NCBI GenBank assembly: GCA_025266875.1
Contig: JALLLT010000177.1
Location: 1-10,879, forward strand
Origin: Fennellomyces sp. T-0311
Lineage: Eukaryota > Mucoromycota > Mucoromycetes > Mucorales > Lichtheimiaceae
Reading direction: 5' to 3'
Length of the DNA stretch: 10,879 nucleotides
In this document: piece after piece, positions 1 through 5,478 of the stretch
Position numbering within the stretch: the stretch's first letter is position 1
Layout of the letters: each line of letters begins with the position of its first letter
Notes under the pieces: model-generated
What the model saw: only the letters and a program-made list of their open reading frames with translations
What the model was told of the DNA's origin: nothing
Database searches by the model: none
Position numbers and translations under genes: made by a program

Positions 1-2
1 TT

Positions 3-392
3 TTTTATGGACTAGATGAAATGCATCTTTATGGATGTAATATCGGCCCATTGCTGTGGAGTATGGTCACTAACCCTATACTTCATGCCCCATACCTACT
101 TACAAAAGCCCAGCAAATGTCGGTAAGCACTGCGATCAAAAACTCGATGTTATACTGGCCTGGAACTTTCGATGGAAAAGTGACGGATGTCCTATCTCGG
201 ACCAAGGACGTACGTGTAGTAGATTATATCGACTCGCTTCTTTACGTCATCCCCACAATTGTCATTGAGCAACTGGAACGCGCAGCATGTCCTACGGAAG
301 CTGCGAATGCTCTTACGCAGCTCGCGAAAGCATGCTCAATCTCTCTTTCATGGCAGCAGACAGAGCAATCGATCAACAATATCGAGGAGTAA
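3..392 (+). CDS. 3' part of an unknown protein gene (partial at window edge)
   Basis: The frame is open from base 3 to the TAA at 390-392. It gives about 130 codons, with an internal ATG at 21, so the 5' part is probably off the window. I do not recognise a catalytic domain. The visible start reads DEMHLYGCNIGPLLW, followed by a middle block with VDYIDSLLYVIPTIV. From memory this loosely resembles C-terminal regions of transposase-like proteins (tnp2/KDZ-type) common in early-diverging fungi; that is an inference, not a match I can verify. The retrotransposon begins 7 bp after the stop. Alternatively, GTAAGG at 389-394 is a good 5' splice site; the exon would then end at 388 and the retroelement would sit inside an intron. 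No promoter is visible. The reading frame is moderately convincing and the function is unknown. Confidence 0.45.
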   Translation, partial: FYGLDEMHLYGCNIGPLLWSMVTNPILHAPYLLTKAQQMSVSTAIKNSMLYWPGTFDGKVTDVLSRTKDVRVVDYIDSLLYVIPTIVIEQLERAACPTEAANALTQLAKACSISLSWQQTEQSINNIEE

Positions 393-394
393 GG

Positions 395-399
395 CTTTC
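395..399. repeat. 5-bp target site duplication, left copy
   Basis: CTTTC immediately precedes the TG of the left LTR and recurs immediately after the CA of the right LTR at 9897-9901. Five bp is the usual duplication made by Ty3/gypsy integrases. The perfect match shows that both outer ends of the element are original and have not recombined with another copy. Confidence 0.93.
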
Positions 400-568
400 T
401 GTTGTATCCAACATGAACATAATCACTGATCAGTATCTTGGAACGGTTATCTCTCACTTTCCTTTTTGGTAAAACTCACTCATGCAGACATATCTTCCAT
501 ATCCGGCATATTGTCATAGACGTTATCATGAACGCGTGTCAACAGCTATCACTTAGCTTATCGTTATC

Positions 569-591
569 CGTTATGGACCAGCTCCATAACG
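569..591. repeat. Inverted repeat (hairpin) in 5' LTR
   Basis: CGTTATGGA (569-577) and TCCATAACG (583-591) are perfect complements around a 5-base spacer. In the right LTR the stem carries a T-to-C change that breaks one pair. It could be a protein-binding palindrome or an RNA hairpin if upstream promoters read through; function is unknown. Confidence 0.5.
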
Positions 592-715
592 ATAGACATC
601 ACTCGTTTCTCAATAACATCCCAACATGACATACGTAATGGATATACAGGTATAATCATGATATGACCTTGGATAACATCGGCAATAGGAAGTCCCATCC
701 ATGATAAGCATTTAA

Positions 716-723
716 TATAAATA
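716..723 (+). promoter_or_regulatory. TATA box of the 5' LTR promoter
   Basis: TATAAATA lies 91 bp before the LTR end and is the only strong TATA-like element in the LTR. A start site about 25-35 bp downstream, around 745-755, would define the U3/R border. The position suits the RNA polymerase II promoter of an LTR element. The start site itself is inferred. Confidence 0.65.
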
Positions 724-814
724 GAGCGAACTCTTCATCAATAAACTACAGTTTTCTGAGTCTCGTTGACTTCTATTGTCCCTTTTCGATACTCGCTACT
801 TCGCTCTTATCTCA

Positions 815-858
815 TTTTTTCAACGTTACTTCGTTACCTGTTATTACCTTACCTTATC
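815..858 (+). other. Short leader between 5' LTR and Gag, without a canonical primer-binding site
   Basis: Only 44 bp separate the LTR end from the Gag ATG. A tRNA 3'-end primer site would normally begin with TGG within a few bases of the LTR; here the sequence after the CA is a T-run followed by CAACGTTACTTCGTTACC. I also looked for a stretch complementary to the likely 5' end of the transcript (Tf1-style self-priming) and found none convincing. How minus-strand synthesis is primed is therefore unclear. Confidence 0.5.
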
Positions 859-1836
859 ATGTCTCAACAATCGAACGTTACTACTCCTGTTGGTTCCGCT
901 CAAGATTCTCCTGCTGGTTCTCCTGCTGGTTCCGTAGCTAGCACACCAATCCAAGTAATGACGCCTCCTAGTCCTACGCCTGAAATCTCCATTCCCAATG
1001 GTCAAGAAGACATGGTGATGTCTGAAGTCCGTTCCCTTGGTTCTGCTCCTCCTGCTGTTGGCTCCGTTCAAGATCCAATGCATCGATCCATGTTAGGTTC
1101 AGATGGACATGCAGGTTCTGCCGTTTCGATGTCACCTCTAGAGGTTTCGCATTTGGCAATCCAAAGAGCGACTGAGAACATGTCTTTGTTGGGTAGAAGA
1201 CTGGCACAAGAACAATTGGCTGAGAATGAGTTCAACACCGTGCTTGCACAGTATGAGCTTGCATCCCGTGGCTTGAATGCTTTGATGTCAGGTCATCAAC
1301 AGATTCTGCAATCGCAGTCATCTTCCGCTTCCGTCTCTGTCGAACGTCCTTCAAGTACCTCGCGTAGCTCGATTGTACCAGCCGATTTGCCGCTTCTGCA
1401 GTGGACAGGCAACGTCTTTGATAAGTCGAGAACTACGTTTTCGTCTGTACAAGAATGCCTTGATCGGTTTGAAGACATCGTAGAGTCATACTCTCAAGAT
1501 TTGGATTCCTCGTGGTGCCGTTTGCTTCCGCGCATGCTATCTCCTGATCAACGCTCCTGGTTTGTGGATCACTTGAAACCACATGAACACCTCCCCTGGG
1601 CCTTTGCCAAGAAGACCATCATTAGCAAGTATGGTATCCAAGATGCCGAGCGCCAAGCCCAAGCAACCCAAGCCTTATTCAACTTGCGGATGAACCGGGA
1701 TGAGTCGGTAGAACGGTACACTGACCGTTTTCACAAGATTCGTCGTGAAGCTGGCCTCGAGGATAGCCGCGTAGTGGCCGCGTTGTTTGTCAACTCTTTG
1801 TTGCCAGAGTTGTCCCAGCACGTCAGTTTGGGTTAA
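859..1836 (+). CDS. gag: Retrotransposon Gag, N-terminal and capsid part, ended by an in-frame stop
   Basis: Gag packages the element RNA into cytoplasmic particles. The ATG at 859 is chosen because it is the first ATG after the 5' LTR; the frame is open further upstream but only inside the LTR. The 325-residue product starts with a Ser/Thr/Pro/Gly-rich low-complexity segment (about residues 1-80), then a likely helical or coiled-coil stretch around 90-150, then a second Ser-rich linker. From about residue 175 it resembles the Retrotrans_gag capsid-like domain, with QWTGNVFD, FEDIVESY and the ERYTDRFHKIRREAG block. It stops at TAA 1834-1836. The next codon continues in the same frame with Gag-like sequence and two zinc motifs, so this stop falls inside Gag rather than at its natural end. 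Most likely it is a nonsense mutation; stop read-through cannot be excluded. Confidence 0.85.
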   Translation: MSQQSNVTTPVGSAQDSPAGSPAGSVASTPIQVMTPPSPTPEISIPNGQEDMVMSEVRSLGSAPPAVGSVQDPMHRSMLGSDGHAGSAVSMSPLEVSHLAIQRATENMSLLGRRLAQEQLAENEFNTVLAQYELASRGLNALMSGHQQILQSQSSSASVSVERPSSTSRSSIVPADLPLLQWTGNVFDKSRTTFSSVQECLDRFEDIVESYSQDLDSSWCRLLPRMLSPDQRSWFVDHLKPHEHLPWAFAKKTIISKYGIQDAERQAQATQALFNLRMNRDESVERYTDRFHKIRREAGLEDSRVVAALFVNSLLPELSQHVSLG

Positions 1837-4800
1837 GCCCATTTGCCCGCTGACAGGCGCGAGTCCACTGATCAAGCCGCGAATTTGGCGCGCACATTAT
1901 ATAGCAAGGTGGTGCTATCAAGACACGATCCGCGCGTAGCAGCTTTAGAAGCCTCCGTGAACTTGGCAAGTTCGTCGTCGTCTGCTGGTGGTTCTGGTTT
2001 GTCTGGTGCTGGTGGCTCCCCCAAAGCCAAGGACAAGAAAAAGGCTGCCGATAGCAAGTTTTGCCGCATTCATGGCAAGGGAAAGCATTCAACCGATGAG
2101 TGCAGGCAAGTTGTGTCTCTCAGGACGAATGGCACTTCTGGTGGTAAAGTGTTAAAGCATTCGGGTTCGTCGTCATCGTCTTCGGTGTCGTCTTCTGGCA
2201 GTGCATCGTCTTCTGGCAAAAAGTGCTATAAGTGCTCAATGCCTTGGTCTCGAGGACATACGTGTTCACCTGTGAACCACATGGCCATACGATCAGCGAC
2301 TCGTACTTTGTCAGAAATAGTCAACACACCCCCAGTCACGCCGACTTCTCGTCGCACAACTGCTGCTCCCACGCCTCCTACTGGTTCAGGTACCCCGGTA
2401 TCTACCGATCCCTCTTCGTTGCCTCCAACTGCTGTTGCCACAGCAACGGATACTTCGACCGCGCCTCCATCCGAGGACATTGATATGACTGAGCTTGAGG
2501 ATGCCCTCAACGATGCCTGTTCTGATTGTAAGTCATCACGCGATTTTACTCGTCGTACATACCGGAACACTAAAGCTTTTTATACTTGTGTTACTATACA
2601 GAAAAGGAATTGCTTTGCTTTCGTGGACTGTGGCGCCACATTCAGCGCGATTACACCTTCTTTCTGCTCTCTCTTGGGTCTTTCTGTGGTTCCTGCAACA
2701 GGGAAGATTGGCATGGCTGCTCCCGGTCTCGGGATAGAAAGAGTTGGCACAACACAAATAAAGCTTGAACACAATGGATACATTGCTGATGCACATACTT
2801 TTGAAGTGATGGATATTAACGCTGACGCTGACATTTCAATTGGCGCTGATCTTATGACGTCTATTGGGATATATATGAAAGGCTTAGCTCATTGCTGGCA
2901 CAAGTCTTCTCGTCCGTTACTGCCTCCACCCGTTACTTTACTCAAAGCTAATGATGCACCTGCTGGAACACCAGAAGAACATTCTCAGTTTCTTGCAGCA
3001 ATTCAACCATTACTTGACGAAAATGCGAACATTCCTGCTGACTCATACTGTCCTATTCCTGAGGCAGTTGTTGAGCTTCACACACCTGAAGGAAAAGTCG
3101 TAAACCGTCGCCAATACCGGCTGCCTAACAACATTATACCAGCACTTCGTGAGCACATACAGAAATGGCTTGACGATGGTGTAATTCAAAAGGCTCCGCC
3201 TGGTTGTACATGGAATTCACCATTCACGTTTACACCGAAGCGCGATTCGGCTGGAAACATCAAGGGAATTCGTCCATGTCTTGACATACGTGGGGTCAAT
3301 GCCTCGCTAACGAATGACGATAAGTACCCTTTGCCGCTTATCAAGGATATATACAGAAAGATTGGCAATGCTCCATACTTATCAGTATTGGATGTACAAG
3401 CCGCATTTCACTCACTGTTAATCCGAGAAGATCACAGGCATAAAACATGCTTCACCTTTGACGATAAACAATACTGCTTCGTACGATCACCTTTTGGAAT
3501 CAAACACGTTAGCTCAGTATGGATGAGAGTCCTACATACTGTCACGGATGGTCTTGAAGGAGTTGTTTCCTATGCGGATGACATTGTCTGTTGGGGAAAT
3601 ACGTATGAACAACATTTGGAAAGAGTCCAGAAGCTTATACGTCGATTGACTGAATTCAACCTACGAATCAACATTGACAAAGCACAGTTCCATCAAAGAT
3701 GTGTCAATTTACTTGAGTATTGTATCCAGGATGGCATGATTGCTCCTGATCCGAGGAAAGTATCCAACGTGATGGAATGGGAACAGCCCAAAACAGGCCG
3801 TGATGTTATGTCATTCCTTGGTCTAGCTGGATTTTTCCGAGAGCATATTCTGAATTTTGCTCGTCTTACTGCTCCATTGAATGCGTTACGAACCGCTGGC
3901 GCTTTGGATAACCTTTGGACAGAAGAACATACAACTGCATTCAACAATGTGAAACTCGCTTTACAGTCTGCGCCTGTTCTTAGCCAACCAGTGGAAGGTC
4001 TACCATACTACCTTGCTACTGATGCATCCCAATACGCGATTGGTTGTTGCCTTTACCAGATTGTGGACAATACATACCGTTACATTGGTTTCATGGCACG
4101 TTCTTTGAACAAAGCAGAACAAGCATACAGTACTACAAAAAGAGAGCTACTTTGCATATGTTACGGTTTAGTGAAGTTCCATCAGTTCACGTGGCAGCAA
4201 AAGCTTACAGTGATGTGTGATCACAAAAGTTTGCAATATCTCCATACACAACCGATTGCTTCACCGATGATGATCAACTGGATGGATATCATTTGCGGTT
4301 ATGACTTTGACGTCGTGCATATACCTGGCATTCGCAATATTCTGCCAGATGCTCTTAGCCGTCTCTTCCCGTCAAACGCGCTGGAAGGGGGTAATAATCG
4401 AGATAATCAGCATGATCACGCGCGTTCTCCTTATTTGGGCGATCTCATCTCGTCACGGAAAAGAAAGAATTTCGGTACTTCTTCTTCCAACTCTACTCAT
4501 GCTCAACGCGCTGCTGACATTGTCGACTATATCACTCCACCAGAGGAAGCACGTAGTAACTTACTGCTACAAGCACATCTCAATGGACACTTTGGTACTG
4601 ACGCCATCGTACACGAGTTGCATAGCCAAGGTTTTCACTGGAAAAACATCAAGCAAGACGCACTCAACACGGTAGCCAAATGCCCTGAATGTCAAATGTT
4701 CAATATTGGCAAACACGGATACTCACCTTTGCGACGTATTACCGCTGACAACGTTGGAGATCACTGGGCAATAGACCTAGCTGAAATGTCCATGACAACG

Positions 4801-5406
4801 TCACAGGGTAACAACTACATACTCGTAATGGTCGATATCTTCTCACGTTTCTGCATTTTGCGTGCAATTCCAGATAAATCGGCACTGACCATTGCAAAAC
4901 AACTCGTCGACGTATTCAACCTTGTTCGATGGCCTAAAGTTCTGCAATCGGACAATGGTACCGAGTTTGTGAATGAACTTGTGCGTCTAGTGGTCGAACA
5001 CTCCGGAATCGATCGTCGTTTGGCCACACCATATCATCCTCGCGCAAATGGGGTTGCCGAGAAATGGGTACACACGACAAAGTCTGTAATCGTCAAGAGG
5101 TTGCAAGGGAGAAAGATGGATTGGGACCTGTTCCTTTCCAGTGCACAACTGAGCATCAACAGCAAGCATGCCAAGCTGCACGGATCTCGACCATTCTCAC
5201 TGATGTTTGCAAGACAGCCGAACTTTTGGCAAGATTATACCGGAACCGACTCTGGGGACATGAAAGCTGCTCACACTTCTGATCGTAGATTGGAAGAGAT
5301 GGAGAAGGTAGTGATACCGGCCATAGCTGAGCGCGTCAAAGCCCTACACGATGCTCAAGAACAAACCAAACAAGTTTCCAAAAATTCACGTAATCATGTG
5401 ACCTAA
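1837..5406 (+). CDS. pol: Gag nucleocapsid plus Pol polyprotein (protease, RT, RNase H, integrase), truncated by the MULE
   Basis: This frame directly follows the Gag stop and is in phase with Gag, so no independent start is needed. It encodes a CX2HX4HX4C zinc motif (2062-2103) and a CX2CX7HXC motif (2224-2265). The aspartic protease has its Asp at 2626-2628 within VDCGAT. Reverse transcriptase carries YADD at 3571-3582. RNase H has acidic residues at 4021 (TDAS), 4144 (KREL), 4219 (CDHK) and 4348 (PDAL). The integrase zinc domain has His at 4576 and 4588 and CPEC at 4681-4692. The integrase core has Asp at 4774, Asp at 4951 and Glu at 5059, with exactly 35 residues between the last two, as expected for DD(35)E. 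Real pol sequence ends at the target site (5351-5360). The last 15 or so codons are MULE terminal repeat, and the TAA at 5404-5406 is MULE-derived. The missing C-terminus is at 8872-9358. Confidence 0.9.
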   Translation, partial: AHLPADRRESTDQAANLARTLYSKVVLSRHDPRVAALEASVNLASSSSSAGGSGLSGAGGSPKAKDKKKAADSKFCRIHGKGKHSTDECRQVVSLRTNGTSGGKVLKHSGSSSSSSVSSSGSASSSGKKCYKCSMPWSRGHTCSPVNHMAIRSATRTLSEIVNTPPVTPTSRRTTAAPTPPTGSGTPVSTDPSSLPPTAVATATDTSTAPPSEDIDMTELEDALNDACSDCKSSRDFTRRTYRNTKAFYTCVTIQKRNCFAFVDCGATFSAITPSFCSLLGLSVVPATGKIGMAAPGLGIERVGTTQIKLEHNGYIADAHTFEVMDINADADISIGADLMTSIGIYMKGLAHCWHKSSRPLLPPPVTLLKANDAPAGTPEEHSQFLAAIQPLLDENANIPADSYCPIPEAVVELHTPEGKVVNRRQYRLPNNIIPALREHIQKWLDDGVIQKAPPGCTWNSPFTFTPKRDSAGNIKGIRPCLDIRGVNASLTNDDKYPLPLIKDIYRKIGNAPYLSVLDVQAAFHSLLIREDHRHKTCFTFDDKQYCFVRSPFGIKHVSSVWMRVLHTVTDGLEGVVSYADDIVCWGNTYEQHLERVQKLIRRLTEFNLRINIDKAQFHQRCVNLLEYCIQDGMIAPDPRKVSNVMEWEQPKTGRDVMSFLGLAGFFREHILNFARLTAPLNALRTAGALDNLWTEEHTTAFNNVKLALQSAPVLSQPVEGLPYYLATDASQYAIGCCLYQIVDNTYRYIGFMARSLNKAEQAYSTTKRELLCICYGLVKFHQFTWQQKLTVMCDHKSLQYLHTQPIASPMMINWMDIICGYDFDVVHIPGIRNILPDALSRLFPSNALEGGNNRDNQHDHARSPYLGDLISSRKRKNFGTSSSNSTHAQRAADIVDYITPPEEARSNLLLQAHLNGHFGTDAIVHELHSQGFHWKNIKQDALNTVAKCPECQMFNIGKHGYSPLRRITADNVGDHWAIDLAEMSMTTSQGNNYILVMVDIFSRFCILRAIPDKSALTIAKQLVDVFNLVRWPKVLQSDNGTEFVNELVRLVVEHSGIDRRLATPYHPRANGVAEKWVHTTKSVIVKRLQGRKMDWDLFLSSAQLSINSKHAKLHGSRPFSLMFARQPNFWQDYTGTDSGDMKAAHTSDRRLEEMEKVVIPAIAERVKALHDAQEQTKQVSKNSRNHVT
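4381..4395 (+). other. Internal copy of the polypurine tract (central PPT candidate)
   Basis: The 15 bases CTGGAAGGGGGTAAT are identical to 9468-9482, the polypurine tract plus first LTR base at the 3' end of the element. Here they encode part of the RNase H-integrase linker (LEGGN). Internal PPT copies act as second plus-strand primers in lentiviruses and in Ty1. A similar role here is inference. Confidence 0.5.
5351..5360. repeat. 10-bp target site duplication of the MULE, left copy
   Basis: ATGCTCAAGA immediately precedes the MULE and recurs exactly at 8862-8871 after it. Duplications of 8-11 bp are typical of Mutator-like transposases. The bases are pol coding sequence, and the right copy continues the pol frame. 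Confidence 0.92.
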
Positions 5407-5441
5407 ATTTCAAACCCCGGAGGGTAAAAACACGACATTTT
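5361..5441 (+). repeat. MULE left terminal inverted repeat
   Basis: This 81-bp end matches the reverse complement of 8782-8861 at about 90%, with roughly seven mismatches and one single-base gap. Bases 5370-5405 are a perfect 36-bp match; the outermost nine bases carry three mismatches, which makes the true ends easy to misplace without the target duplication. Long TIRs are typical of MULEs and are the transposase-binding sites. The stop that ends the truncated pol lies inside it. Confidence 0.9.
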
Positions 5442-5478
5442 GCTTTTGTAAGCCACTTTTATTAGTGTACCTTGTCCC

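Larger units (their letters stand above)
400..814 (+). repeat. 5' LTR
   Basis: This 415-bp copy begins TGTTGTATCCAACATG and ends CTTATCTCA. It aligns without gaps to 9482-9896 with eight substitutions by my reading, seven transitions and one transversion, giving about 98.1% identity. LTRs are identical at insertion, so the differences measure time since integration: a fairly recent but not brand-new insertion. The LTR contains a TATA box near its 3' third and a short inverted repeat. The transcript for Gag-Pol would start downstream of the TATA box. Confidence 0.95.

Noticed and set aside
766..858. Upstream extension of Gag into the 5' LTR from a TTG codon
   Set aside because: The extension lies mostly within the LTR, would start at a non-ATG codon and adds only LTR-encoded residues; the first ATG after the LTR at 859 is the sensible start.
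1843..1845. TTG as an independent start for Pol
   Set aside because: The frame continues that of Gag and the residues before and after TTG read as Gag; it is only the first alternative start codon after the stop.
2226..2570. 114-codon minus-strand frame opposite pol
   Set aside because: It mirrors the Ser/Thr/Pro-rich linker of the real protein on the plus strand and has no recognisable domain.
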